A stretch of 64,000 nt of DNA from Erysipelotrichaceae bacterium (GCA_009773735.1 WSYG01000001.1:41897-105896), one strand, 5' to 3'. Shown: positions 19,422-29,522, numbered from the stretch's first letter. The notes: generated from the sequence alone by a model not told the origin. Program-made: numbers and translations.

Positions 19422-20419
19422 CAAAAGTAACGTTGATCCCAGGAGATGGGATCGGTAAAGAAATATGTGCAGCCATGATGGTCGTTGTCCAAGCCACAGG
19501 TGTACTCATTGATTGGGAAATCACTTCGGCCGGTATTGAAACATTTGAGAAAACTGGGACTTTGGTTCCTCAAGAAGTTTTTGACTCGATCGAACGGAAC
19601 AAAATCGCGATTAAAGGACCTTTAGAGACTCCTATTGGGAAAGGTCATAGTTCAATCAATGTCATGTTGCGTAAAAAATATGATTTATATGCTTGTATTC
19701 GACCCGTTAAATCGATCGCCAATATTTCACCACGCTTTCCCAATGTCGATCTGGTCATCTTTAGAGAGAATACTGAAGATTTATATATGGGCGTTGAAGA
19801 AATCATCAGTGGTGATGAAGCGCACTCGATAAAGATCATTACCCGCAAAGCATCTGTCAAGATCGCACAAGCTGCATATGAATTTGCCGTCAAAGAAAAT
19901 CGCAAAAAAGTTAGCATCGTAACCAAAGCCAACATTATGAAAGCAACAGATGGTTTATTCCTTGACGCATGTCGATCTGTAGCCGCTTTATACCCACAAA
20001 TCAAGACCGATGAGATCTTGATCGATAACATGTGTATGCAGTTGGTCATCGATCCAACTTCGACCGATATCATTTTGACCCAGAACCTTTATGGTGATAT
20101 CTTGTCCGATCTATGTGCAGGTTTGGTAGGCGGAGTAGGATTTGTACCAGGAGCCAACATTGGAACCGATATCGCATTGTTTGAAGCAGTCCATGGGGTT
20201 GCCAACGACATTGCAGGTCAAGGCATCGCAAATCCAACTGCCATGATCTTAACAGCTGCCATGATGTTAAAACATCTTGGCTATGCTCAAGAAGCCCTCA
20301 ATATTGAAAATGCTGTAGAAACTGTATTTCAAGATCCAGCCAACTATACTCGTGATTTGAAAGGACCACTCGATACTCAAGCCATTACAAAAAAGATCAT
20401 CAGTGCACTTAAACCCTAA
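19418..20419 (+). CDS. isocitrate dehydrogenase (IMDH/IDH family, probably NAD-dependent)
   Basis: MTKVTLIPGDGIGKEIC, FRENTEDLYMGVEE, NLYGDILSDLCAGLVGGVG; start overlaps aconitase stop (ATGA). Confidence 0.9.
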   Translation: MTKVTLIPGDGIGKEICAAMMVVVQATGVLIDWEITSAGIETFEKTGTLVPQEVFDSIERNKIAIKGPLETPIGKGHSSINVMLRKKYDLYACIRPVKSIANISPRFPNVDLVIFRENTEDLYMGVEEIISGDEAHSIKIITRKASVKIAQAAYEFAVKENRKKVSIVTKANIMKATDGLFLDACRSVAALYPQIKTDEILIDNMCMQLVIDPTSTDIILTQNLYGDILSDLCAGLVGGVGFVPGANIGTDIALFEAVHGVANDIAGQGIANPTAMILTAAMMLKHLGYAQEALNIENAVETVFQDPANYTRDLKGPLDTQAITKKIISALKP

Positions 20420-20421
20420 CC

Positions 20422-21774
20422 ATGAAAAAAACAGAAACTCACAAACGATTGGCTGAACTTGCGAAAGTCATCGAGAAAAACAACATCATCCCGCAAGAAA
20501 TCTATGAACAAAACAACGTCAAACGCGGATTAAGAAACGCCAATGGGACGGGTGTTTTGGTTGGGATCACCCATGTGGGAAGTGTCATTGGTTACGAAAA
20601 GATCAATGATCAAAAGATCCCAGTCGAAGGCCAATTGCATTATCGAGGAATCAGTATTTTTGATTTGGTGGATGGTTTTCAAAAAGATCATCGTTTAGGC
20701 TTTGAAGAAACTACCTATCTTTTACTTTTTGGACATTTGCCTAATCCTGTACAACTGAAAGAATTCATCGAAATGCTTGAAGATGCTCGTACTTTACCTC
20801 AGTCCTATAAAGAAGATGTTATTTTTAAAATCCCAGCTGTTAACCTTATGAATAAGCTTCAACGCACTGTGTTGACCCTTTACTCTTATGATGACAATCC
20901 AGATGACATCTCAACAGAAAATGTCTTAAGACAATCCATTGATTTGATTGCTAAATTACCCTTGTTGACTGCTTATTCTTATCAAGCCAAGAAACATTAT
21001 TTCGATCATGAAAGTTTGGTGATCCATACTCCTAAAAAAGGATGTGGTACAGCTGAAAATTTTCTTTATCTGATCAGATCTAACGGTACTTATACCTATG
21101 AAGAAGTAGAGATCCTAGATCTTTTGATGGTCATTCAAGCTGAACATGGTGGAGGTAATAATTCTGCTTTTGCGACCCATGTGGTATCATCTACGGGTAC
21201 AGATACCTATGCTGCCATATCAACTGCCATCGGTTCTTTAAAAGGTCCTAAACACGGTGGTGCAAATGCCATGGTGGATGCTATGATTAAAGACATAAAG
21301 AACCATGTGTCTGATTCAGATGATCTACAGTTAAAAGATTATTTACGAAAGATCCTTAATAAAGAAACCTTTGATCAAAAAGGATTGATCTATGGTTTAG
21401 GTCATGCTGTATATACTTTATCAGACCCTAGAGCCATCTTACTTAAACAAAAAGCGGAAGCTTTAGCGAAACATAAAGGCAGACTGGATGAATTTACTTT
21501 GATAAGTAAGATCGAAAGCATTGGATGTGAATTGATTAACTCAAAAGTAAAAAATGATAATCGAATTGCAGCCAATGTTGATCTGTATGCAGGTTTTGTC
21601 TTAGAAATGTTGGGTATTCCTCAAGAATTATTTACCCCAATATTTGCATTCTCTAGGATTGCGGGATGGTCAGCCCATCGCTTAGAACAAATCCTAGATG
21701 ATAAGATCATGCGCCCTGCTTATGTAACACTTCGCGATAATGCTCAATATATCCCCATGAAGGAGAGAAAATGA
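20422..21774 (+). CDS. citrate synthase
   Basis: VEGQLHYRGISIFDLVDGF, AEHGGGNNSAFATHVVSSTGTDTYAAISTAIGSLKGPKHGGAN, GLGHAVYTLSDPRA. Confidence 0.94.
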   Translation: MKKTETHKRLAELAKVIEKNNIIPQEIYEQNNVKRGLRNANGTGVLVGITHVGSVIGYEKINDQKIPVEGQLHYRGISIFDLVDGFQKDHRLGFEETTYLLLFGHLPNPVQLKEFIEMLEDARTLPQSYKEDVIFKIPAVNLMNKLQRTVLTLYSYDDNPDDISTENVLRQSIDLIAKLPLLTAYSYQAKKHYFDHESLVIHTPKKGCGTAENFLYLIRSNGTYTYEEVEILDLLMVIQAEHGGGNNSAFATHVVSSTGTDTYAAISTAIGSLKGPKHGGANAMVDAMIKDIKNHVSDSDDLQLKDYLRKILNKETFDQKGLIYGLGHAVYTLSDPRAILLKQKAEALAKHKGRLDEFTLISKIESIGCELINSKVKNDNRIAANVDLYAGFVLEMLGIPQELFTPIFAFSRIAGWSAHRLEQILDDKIMRPAYVTLRDNAQYIPMKERK

Positions 21775-22445
21775 TCCGTATCGGTATTCCAGTTCGATTT
21801 ATTGATGGACGTTATGTTGTCAATGCCAATTACATTGAAGCTTTAGTGAAAGCTCATTCAGAACCAGTCATCATCGTTCCACAACATGATCTAGAATCAT
21901 TAATCCCAACTTTAAATGGTGTATTGATTCCCGGCGGTTTTGATGTAGATCCAAAGTTTTATCATGATGCTGATCTTTATTGCGGACCACTTCACCTTGA
22001 AACAGATCAACTGGATCTCGCTTTGATAAAAGCTTCACTTAAGGCAAATCTTGAGATATTTGGCATATGTCGTGGTCAACAAATCATCAATGTTGCATTA
22101 GGCGGTACTCTGATACAAGACATCCCAACTCAAGTTGAAACTCAACTGGATCATAACACCAGTCAAGTTCATGGCACTTTAACCAAAGGACATCTTATCC
22201 AAGTCTACCCTAACTCCAGATTAGCAAGTCTATGTCCTAGTGAAATAGAAGTCAACTCTTATCATCATCAAGCCATTAAAAAACTGGCTGAAGGATTATC
22301 AGTCAGTGCTTTAGCAGAAGATGGCGTTATCGAAGCCATTGAAGGACATAAGATCTTTGCGGTACAATGGCATCCAGAACGTATGATATCTGATCCAATC
22401 TTTCAAGGTTTATTTGATGATTTTATAACAAGATGTTCGTTATAG
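21771..22445 (+). CDS. class I glutamine amidotransferase-like / gamma-glutamyl-GABA hydrolase-like (PuuD family)
   Basis: LIPGGFDVDPKFY, IFGICRGQQIINVALGGTLIQDI, VNSYHHQAIK, AVQWHPERM. Confidence 0.88.
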   Translation: MIRIGIPVRFIDGRYVVNANYIEALVKAHSEPVIIVPQHDLESLIPTLNGVLIPGGFDVDPKFYHDADLYCGPLHLETDQLDLALIKASLKANLEIFGICRGQQIINVALGGTLIQDIPTQVETQLDHNTSQVHGTLTKGHLIQVYPNSRLASLCPSEIEVNSYHHQAIKKLAEGLSVSALAEDGVIEAIEGHKIFAVQWHPERMISDPIFQGLFDDFITRCSL

Positions 22446-23051
22446 ACAACGATCCATCATCGCATGATCAACCATGGGTTTTATCACAGAGACCCATTTT
22501 TCATAACCTTTTGAATTCATGTGTAAGGCATCCTCAAGAAACAGATCCAGTCTAGGCATCCCTGAGTCTAAGAATTCATCTTGAAGATCAATAAACGTAA
22601 ATCCAATTGTTTTAGAGAGATGTTTGATCAAACGATTGGCTTTTAAAACATCTGTGATGACATTGAATCGACAAGGAGCTGGTGTGAGTGAAATATAAAA
22701 GAGCTTGGCTTTTGGACAATGTTTTAATGATAAACGCATGAACTCTTCAACTTTATCACACACATAAGCTGGTGTTGCGCTGTCTTGTTCACCATGAAGA
22801 TCATTGGTTCCAGAAAACAAGACGATCAATGAAGGATCATAAGGCTTTACGAGTCGCTCATACGCATCAATCGCATCCTGAATCTTAGATCCCCCAAATC
22901 CTGCATTCACCACACTATAAGCCTTAAAATCCTCTTTAAGCGTCGTCCAGTATACAATACTGCTTGAACCGATGAATACGAGGTCAACTGAACTGAGTCC
23001 TTTATAAGTCTCTTCAATCTTCTTTATGTCAGCTTCCCAGATCGAGTTCAT
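22440..23051 (-). CDS. SGNH/GDSL hydrolase
   Basis: VFIGSSSIVYW, NAGFGGSKI, FSGTNDLHG, LEDALHMNSKGYEKW; start taken as MNSIWEAD. Confidence 0.85.
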   Translation of the reverse strand: MNSIWEADIKKIEETYKGLSSVDLVFIGSSSIVYWTTLKEDFKAYSVVNAGFGGSKIQDAIDAYERLVKPYDPSLIVLFSGTNDLHGEQDSATPAYVCDKVEEFMRLSLKHCPKAKLFYISLTPAPCRFNVITDVLKANRLIKHLSKTIGFTFIDLQDEFLDSGMPRLDLFLEDALHMNSKGYEKWVSVIKPMVDHAMMDRCL

Positions 23052-24375
23052 GATGATCCGCCTTTCTAACTTCAAAACGTTTGTATTTAGAATTATCTTG
23101 TGGAATCGTAATCTGAGTCACAAAGATCTTAAGTTGGGGTTGAATATCAAAGGCACTAAATTCTTTAACCAATCGATCATATAAGCCTTCTACAAAAGAT
23201 TCTGAAGGCATTCCACTTAAACAATCGATCATTAATCCCATCCCATTGGCTTCACTTTGAATGACTTTGAATTCCCGGATATCGTTACTGTATGTAATGA
23301 TCCAACGACTGATCAAATCCGGGAAAACATGCTGAAGACGATGATCATTGGTCATAAACATCATAACATCATCTTGCCTACCAATGATGTGATCTAAAAC
23401 ACGATAATGCGAACCACATGGACAAGAATCCTTTAATACGACCCAATCATTCATACGATATCTAAACAGCGGTTGAATGGTGTTGACAAGATTGGTCACA
23501 ACAAGTTGTCCAGGAACACCGCTTTGATCTACCACCTGTCCCTTTTCATCCATCATTTCTACAAACACCAAATCTTCATTGATGTGTAAATTCCCTTCTT
23601 TACATGCTGAAGCGATTTGTCCTTCTGATGCTTGATAGATTTCAATGACCTGACAATGAAAAAATGTCTTAAATTTTTCTTTTTCTTCTTTGGTCAATAC
23701 TTCCGCATAACATACGATACAACTAAAAGTACTCTTTATTTCTTCGCGATGCGATATTAATAGTCTTACAAAACTAGGTGGAGCCATCAGTATGTTTATT
23801 TTTTGACGGTTGATTTCACGGATGACGTGATCGATGGGAGTCATCGTACTGACATAATTCAACTTGATCAAAGGACTATTGATATCCGCAAAGCCTTGTG
23901 AAAAGACCCTAAGACAAAACATGATCTTAAAAGGCAAATACTTCAGGGATAAACCACTGCGTGCTAAAAACACAAAAGGCAATTTCTTTGTCAGCGCTTT
24001 GTCGGTCAAATAGAGACCTTTATTACCACTGGTCCCACTGGATAAGCCCACCACATAACGATCCTTATAGTAGCCTGTATAGTCTTTACGGGTTTCTTTA
24101 TCACAGGCAAAAGCTTCGACCTCAGTTCTTTTTAAACCAACCGTATTGATCTCATCGAAATGATTCATTAAGATATTCTTATCCATGATGGGTAATCTAA
24201 AGAAATCACCCCAACTGAGTAATCCTTTCCCATCATTTAAAGCTTCATAATAAGGTGCTTTGGCTTGAGCTAAAGCGAAATTTCTTTGGATGGTTTTGAA
24301 TTGATAGGCTTGAATCTGTCTTCTAGAATAAAACCTAAATCCGATCTTCAGCCTAACATAATCGAATATGCCCAT
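23029..24375 (-). CDS. PaaK/CapK-like (F390-synthetase-related) adenylate-forming ligase
   Basis: VGLSSGTSGNKGLYLTDKA, YQASEGQIASACKEG, NTIQPLFRYRMNDWV, IGRQDDVM. Confidence 0.85.
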   Translation of the reverse strand: MGIFDYVRLKIGFRFYSRRQIQAYQFKTIQRNFALAQAKAPYYEALNDGKGLLSWGDFFRLPIMDKNILMNHFDEINTVGLKRTEVEAFACDKETRKDYTGYYKDRYVVGLSSGTSGNKGLYLTDKALTKKLPFVFLARSGLSLKYLPFKIMFCLRVFSQGFADINSPLIKLNYVSTMTPIDHVIREINRQKINILMAPPSFVRLLISHREEIKSTFSCIVCYAEVLTKEEKEKFKTFFHCQVIEIYQASEGQIASACKEGNLHINEDLVFVEMMDEKGQVVDQSGVPGQLVVTNLVNTIQPLFRYRMNDWVVLKDSCPCGSHYRVLDHIIGRQDDVMMFMTNDHRLQHVFPDLISRWIITYSNDIREFKVIQSEANGMGLMIDCLSGMPSESFVEGLYDRLVKEFSAFDIQPQLKIFVTQITIPQDNSKYKRFEVRKADHHELDLGS

Positions 24376-24376
24376 C

Positions 24377-25591
24377 TTATCCTTTAAGTTTCTTCAGTTT
24401 TTCACTGGTGGCTGTGTGATTAAGCGATTTACTCATGAAATATTCGATCCCATATTTATAGTGCTTCTTTTCCCACAAGATCAACACGAAACCCCAGATC
24501 AAGCTTAAGGTCAAACCAAATGCTAAAGCTCCTAAGATGTCCAGTTTGATTTCTAAGCCAAATTGACGCAAAACCATCATGATCAAAGCACTAACAACGC
24601 TTTCGATAAAGAAGACACTTAATCCGCCTTTAGAATAGCGACTAAAAAATCTTGAGATGGGCTTTAGTGATCTCTTCTTCACATCAAACCAATGGATCAT
24701 GACTCCAATCATCAATGCAAACAAACCCAATTGAGCCATCATGATCGCAAACCATACTGGATCGATCGCTCTTTGGAGCATGGTGTCAGGTAAAGTAATA
24801 TAGAAAACTACCCCAATGATCAATAAAACAGCCCCAAAGAATCCAAGTTTACGATTGAAGTAACGATCTTTCTCAATCAACAAGTAAGCCAACCACATCC
24901 CCATCAACGCAAACGAGAAATAAGGCAAGATGGGATTATTTTTATTGACCAACCAATTGAGCGGCAAGATCAAAGACCAATTCATTGTATCTCGGCCTTC
25001 CAGATAGAGATTATAAAGTGGAATTCTTACTAGAGACAACATAAAGAAAACGATGGCTAGAATTAAAACCAACCACGATTTCTTTTTTGATTTTAACCAA
25101 CGGTTCAGTATCAAATACAATAACCCAACCAACAATATATTCATGGCAATCATGACCAATGAATCAATGTATAAGAAACGATCCAGACTAGGCATGATCC
25201 ATTTTCCGGTATTGATCAAATGTACCAAAATACTTTCATCCATGGATCTCTGTGCCATATTGACGATACCAGGACCAGTTATATTGAAATAAAGATATGC
25301 AATCAGCATCATCCAACCAAATGATTTGATGATGTATACAAGAATGACCTGTGTGCTCAATTTATATTCAGTGATTTTTCGTTCATATTGTAGGGTATGG
25401 ACAAGTCCACTGATCATCGCAAACAAGCCAGCAAACATCAGCATCAAGCCAATGATGGTGACCGTTATCGGAGGATTATCAAGATCTAAATCATATAGTC
25501 CACTGAAATGATAAAAAGCCGTATGCATCATAACCAATACGAAAATACCAAAGCCTCTAAGTATATCTAGCCCAAGGTAGTTTTTTCTCAT
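24377..25591 (-). CDS. multi-pass membrane acyltransferase-like protein (DUF1624/acyltransferase type)
   Basis: LGLDILRGFGIFVLVMMHTAFYH N-terminal motif and many hydrophobic segments. Confidence 0.7.
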   Translation of the reverse strand: MRKNYLGLDILRGFGIFVLVMMHTAFYHFSGLYDLDLDNPPITVTIIGLMLMFAGLFAMISGLVHTLQYERKITEYKLSTQVILVYIIKSFGWMMLIAYLYFNITGPGIVNMAQRSMDESILVHLINTGKWIMPSLDRFLYIDSLVMIAMNILLVGLLYLILNRWLKSKKKSWLVLILAIVFFMLSLVRIPLYNLYLEGRDTMNWSLILPLNWLVNKNNPILPYFSFALMGMWLAYLLIEKDRYFNRKLGFFGAVLLIIGVVFYITLPDTMLQRAIDPVWFAIMMAQLGLFALMIGVMIHWFDVKKRSLKPISRFFSRYSKGGLSVFFIESVVSALIMMVLRQFGLEIKLDILGALAFGLTLSLIWGFVLILWEKKHYKYGIEYFMSKSLNHTATSEKLKKLKG

Positions 25592-25669
25592 TATCTTTCC
25601 TCTGTTTTTATCATATCATACCTTTACACTTCATAGCTTCACTCTATAAACAACAAAAAAACAGAAAGC

Positions 25670-26362
25670 TTAAGCTTCCTGTTTAAAATAGTTTTCAGCT
25701 ATGGTATCTGCCTTGATGATGCCTTCATCTAGGACGATTACTCTTTGCGACAATGCTTTCGCAAAAGCCATATCATGGGTAATCAAGATCAAGGTCAATC
25801 CCGTTTTATGCAGATCCTTTAAGATGTCGATGACTTTCTGAGTATTTTCAACATCTAATGAAGAGGTTGGCTCATCGATCAGTAAGACAGTTGGCTTTAG
25901 GATCAATGCTCTGGCAATGGCGATGCGCTGTTGTTGCCCCCCTGAACACTTAAACGGATACTTAGTTGCTTGATCTTGTAAACCCAGTGAACTCAAGACA
26001 GCCTCTGCTTCTATCCTACATTCCTTCATCGACTTTTTTGAACGCAAATGTAAAGGCAAGGCAAGGTTATCAAGAACTGTTCGATGCATGAATAAATTGA
26101 ATTCTTGAAATACGACTCCTAATTCTTGGGAGATCGCACTTGTTCTTTTCCCATTAAGATAAGCAGCATTTGATTCTATCTCGTAGGTCCCTTCTGTGAT
26201 CGGCAATAGACCGCTTAAGATCTTCAATAAAGTTGTCTTACCACTGCCTGATAGTCCTAAGATCCCTACTATTTCTCCTTCATTGATGTTAAAGGATACC
26301 TGGTCAAGAACTTTCTTATCTTCATAAGCATAACTTAGATTTTTTACTGTGATGAGACTCAT
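25670..26362 (-). CDS. polar amino acid ABC transporter ATP-binding protein
   Basis: GLSGSGKTTLLK Walker A, CSGGQQQRIAIARAL signature, LLIDEPTSSLD Walker B. Confidence 0.94.
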   Translation of the reverse strand: MSLITVKNLSYAYEDKKVLDQVSFNINEGEIVGILGLSGSGKTTLLKILSGLLPITEGTYEIESNAAYLNGKRTSAISQELGVVFQEFNLFMHRTVLDNLALPLHLRSKKSMKECRIEAEAVLSSLGLQDQATKYPFKCSGGQQQRIAIARALILKPTVLLIDEPTSSLDVENTQKVIDILKDLHKTGLTLILITHDMAFAKALSQRVIVLDEGIIKADTIAENYFKQEA

Positions 26363-27000
26363 CGCTGCACCAACAATTTCTTTTCAAATTGCTTTCCGAT
26401 TGAAACAACAACCAAACTAAAAAGTAGATATATGATTCCAGCAATGACCAAGGCATCGACACGCAAATCCTTGGATACGATTTCACGAGCATTTCTTAAC
26501 ATTTCACCTAAGGCAATCGCAGCCAATAAGGACGTATCTTTAACCAACGTAATGGCTTCATTGATCAAAGGCAAAAGTGTATTTCTAAACATCGTCGGTA
26601 AGATGATGTACCAAACCGTTTGTACTTTGCTTAAGCCAAGGACTTCTGCAGCTTGCCATTGACCTTTAGGAATAATGGCTAAACCACTTCTGAAGATTTC
26701 CGCAAAATAAGCCGCGTAATTGATAATAAAGGTTATCGCACCTGCCGCAAATCGATCCATACGCATCGGAAATAAGAGTGGAATTGCATACATGGTGACA
26801 TACAATTGAAGCAGTAACGGTGTTCCACGTATGATCCAAGTAAAGACACTAATGAGTTTTCTAAGTGATTTGAATAGATCCGCAATCAAACCAATCATCA
26901 TCCCTATCGGTAACGCAAAGATCATCGTTAAAGCATACACGCTGACAGAGATGGTAAACCCGTCCAATAGGACGGGCAATATTTCTAACCAGTAAGCCAT
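26359..27000 (-). CDS. polar amino acid ABC transporter permease
   Basis: HisM/GlnP-type: RGTPLLLQLYV, INYAAYFAEIFRSGLAIIPKGQWQAAEVLGLSK. Confidence 0.94.
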   Translation of the reverse strand: MAYWLEILPVLLDGFTISVSVYALTMIFALPIGMMIGLIADLFKSLRKLISVFTWIIRGTPLLLQLYVTMYAIPLLFPMRMDRFAAGAITFIINYAAYFAEIFRSGLAIIPKGQWQAAEVLGLSKVQTVWYIILPTMFRNTLLPLINEAITLVKDTSLLAAIALGEMLRNAREIVSKDLRVDALVIAGIIYLLFSLVVVSIGKQFEKKLLVQR

Positions 27001-27001
27001 A

Positions 27002-27784
27002 TCAGCGTTTTAAGAGATCTTCGCCAAACCAATCGTTTGAAATCTCGGCTGCTGTTCCATCTTTGATCATCTCGTCGATGATCTTATCGACTTTATCGCG
27101 TAAAGCGATATCCTTCAAACGGAAACCGATCCCATAGTTTTCAGAGTTGAAAACTTCTGTAGCGACACGATAACCATCAGCACTCTTTGAGATGGCATAT
27201 CTGGCAAAGATTTCATCCGCAACGATCGCGTCGATGTTTCCAGCATTGAGATCCAAAACTGCTTCACTGATACTGGTAAATTTAACCATTTCATTTAGTG
27301 TGCTAAAAACGGTGCTTTTTTCTAGTGCTTCTTGACCAGAACTGGCAAGTTCTACCCCAACTTTAAGTCCGCTCAAGGATGCGATTGTATCAAAGGTCTT
27401 ATCAGATTTGGTCATGATGACGATCCGATTGTTGAAATATGGTTTTGAAAACAAGATTTCTTTTTCTCTGGCAGTTGTAATGGTTAGACCATTCCAAATG
27501 GCATCGATGTTCTTATTGCTGAGTTCCATAACTTTTGAATCCCAATCAATGTATTGAAATATCGCTTCAACACCCAAACGTTTACACACTTCTTTAGCAA
27601 TCTCTATGTCAAAACCTGTTACGACACCATTCTCCTTAAAGCCCATTGGAGGATATTCCGTAAACCCAATTACGAGTTTATCACGAGTCAATACATCCTT
27701 TAAACTCTTGTCACTTGATGATGCACTGCTGCATCCTACCAGTAAAAACAATACCAATCCTAAACTCAAATATTTTTTTAACAT
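27002..27784 (-). CDS. amino acid ABC transporter substrate-binding lipoprotein
   Basis: Lipobox LFLLVGCSS; SBP_bac_3 VIGFTEYPPMGFKENGVVTGFDIEIAKEVCKRLG. ATG 27784 with AGGAG RBS preferred. Confidence 0.93.
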   Translation of the reverse strand: MLKKYLSLGLVLFLLVGCSSASSSDKSLKDVLTRDKLVIGFTEYPPMGFKENGVVTGFDIEIAKEVCKRLGVEAIFQYIDWDSKVMELSNKNIDAIWNGLTITTAREKEILFSKPYFNNRIVIMTKSDKTFDTIASLSGLKVGVELASSGQEALEKSTVFSTLNEMVKFTSISEAVLDLNAGNIDAIVADEIFARYAISKSADGYRVATEVFNSENYGIGFRLKDIALRDKVDKIIDEMIKDGTAAEISNDWFGEDLLKR

Positions 27785-27809
27785 CGACTTTCTCCTGTTC
27801 AATGGGGAA

Positions 27810-27843
27810 AGTATACATCAATACTTTACCCTTGTAAAGTATT
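27810..27843 (-). promoter_or_regulatory. Promoter of amino-acid ABC operon overlapped by 10-bp inverted repeat
   Basis: TTTACA (27833-27838)-17 nt-TATACT (27810-27815); AATACTTTAC-CCTT-GTAAAGTATT at 27820-27843. Confidence 0.6.
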
Positions 27844-27868
27844 AAAGTATTATTTTGTTAAAAAAAGA

Positions 27869-28141
27869 TTATTTTTTTAGAATAACCTTTCGATAACCAC
27901 CATTTCCGTGTAATATACAACGGTTAATACGCGATATCGTCGCTGAACTCATTTTTGTTTTCGCTTCGATATGTTCATAGGTCACCCCATCAATCAAGAG
28001 CTGGGCAACTTCCAAACGATCTGCCATATCGTTGACCTCATTGATCGTACACAGATCATCGAAGAAATCTGTACACTCTTCTAATGTTTCTAACTTTAAA
28101 ATATGCTCAAACAAAGATATAATTTTGGGATCGTTTTTCAT
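27869..28141 (-). CDS. TrpR-like / YerC-YecD family DNA-binding protein
   Basis: 90 aa; DMADRLEVAQLLIDGVTYEHIEAKTKMSSATISRINRCILHGNGGYR. Confidence 0.85.
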   Translation of the reverse strand: MKNDPKIISLFEHILKLETLEECTDFFDDLCTINEVNDMADRLEVAQLLIDGVTYEHIEAKTKMSSATISRINRCILHGNGGYRKVILKK

Positions 28142-28216
28142 AAGTCTCCGTTTCGTATAAGCGTTACTCTGCGACTATCTTATCATTTTAGAGGGTTTTC
28201 GTCATCTTCAGCAAGG

Positions 28217-28242
28217 CAAAAAAACCGGAAGTTTCCGGTTAG
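28217..28242 (-). terminator. Terminator of ptb-buk-OFOR operon
   Basis: AACCGGAAACTTCCGGTTTTTTT on minus strand, at the stop of the gamma subunit. Confidence 0.8.
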
Positions 28243-28778
28243 TGATGGTCGTAAGCAACTTCAAATGCTTTTTGATTAAGTTTTGTTAGTTCTGGATTTT
28301 TCATCCCAAACTTTTCTTCGATGATTTCTATGCCATCTTGTTTATCAAAGATATCCAACTGAGCAGCAATCGATCCTAATGCAGCCATATTTTGGACTTT
28401 AGGATTCCCGATTTCAGAAGCGATCTTATTAAAGTCTACTTTTAGGACATGGACATCAGATGGAACTTCATCGGTATTGACCAAAGCTTCATTGACGATC
28501 AACCAAGCACCTTTTTCAAGTTTAGGTTGAAACTTAGTCAGCGCCATTTGATTCATCGCCAACAGTAAGGTAATGCCTTCAGCGATGATTGGTGATGCGA
28601 TCTCAGCATCATCGATGACGACTTGACAATTGGCTGTCCCGCCACGCATTTCAGGTCCATAAGAAGGCATCCAACTGGTATTAAAGCCTTTCTTCATGGC
28701 CATCAAAGCAACCATTTGACCCATTGACAAGACACCTTGTCCACCAAATCCTGCACATACCAATTTAATCGATTTCAT
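28239..28778 (-). CDS. 2-oxoacid:ferredoxin oxidoreductase gamma subunit
   Basis: CAGFGGQGVLSMGQ, PSYGPEMRGGTANCQVVI. Confidence 0.92.
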   Translation of the reverse strand: MKSIKLVCAGFGGQGVLSMGQMVALMAMKKGFNTSWMPSYGPEMRGGTANCQVVIDDAEIASPIIAEGITLLLAMNQMALTKFQPKLEKGAWLIVNEALVNTDEVPSDVHVLKVDFNKIASEIGNPKVQNMAALGSIAAQLDIFDKQDGIEIIEEKFGMKNPELTKLNQKAFEVAYDHH

Positions 28779-29521
28779 TAGATTTTCCCCTTGTCTTTAT
28801 ATACACCTAAAGGAAAGTAAGAGGCCATATCTTCTTTGATGTATTTTAAGGAATCGACTGGGTTTAAACCCCATCCGATATTACATGAAGACAATACTTC
28901 AACCATTGAGAAACCTTTCCCATCGACTTGATTTTGGAATGCTTTCTTAATGGCGGTCTTGGCTTTACGAACACTCACTGGATCTGCGGTCATGACACGT
29001 TCGACATAATAAGTGCCAGGAATCGTAGCCATCAATTCACTCACCTTGATTGGTTCGCCTTGTGTTTTCACATCGCGGCCATATGGAGAAGTCGTGGTGA
29101 TTTGACCAGGTAAGGTTGTAGGTGCCATTTGACCTCCTGTCATCCCATAAATCGCATTGTTGACGAAAATTACCGTGATGTTTTCACCGCGATGCGCAGC
29201 TTGTACGATTTCACCGGTTCCGATGGAAGCTAAATCACCATCCCCTTGATACGTAAAGACGATTGAATCTGGACGAACACGTTTAACTCCGGTAGCTACT
29301 GCAGGTGCACGACCATGTGCTGCTTGAATTGAATCACAATTAAAGAAATCATAACTCATGACTGAACATCCAACCGATGCGATCAAAATACTGCGATCCA
29401 AAACATTGAGTTCTTCTAATACTTCCGCAACCAAACGATGAATGATCCCATGTGTACAACCAGGGCAATACGTCAAAGGCTTATCGGTCAAACCTTTTGT
29501 TTTCTTAAAGATGACCGTCAT
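28778..29521 (-). CDS. 2-oxoacid:ferredoxin oxidoreductase beta (TPP-binding) subunit
   Basis: YCPGCTHGIIHRL, GDGDLASIGTGEIVQAAHRGENITVIFVNNAIYGMTGGQMAPTT. Confidence 0.93.
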   Translation of the reverse strand: MTVIFKKTKGLTDKPLTYCPGCTHGIIHRLVAEVLEELNVLDRSILIASVGCSVMSYDFFNCDSIQAAHGRAPAVATGVKRVRPDSIVFTYQGDGDLASIGTGEIVQAAHRGENITVIFVNNAIYGMTGGQMAPTTLPGQITTTSPYGRDVKTQGEPIKVSELMATIPGTYYVERVMTADPVSVRKAKTAIKKAFQNQVDGKGFSMVEVLSSCNIGWGLNPVDSLKYIKEDMASYFPLGVYKDKGKI

Positions 29522-29522
29522 A

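Noticed and set aside
19645-20073. 142-aa minus-strand ORF opposite isocitrate dehydrogenase
   Set aside because: Antisense shadow of a conserved enzyme; no homology recognised.
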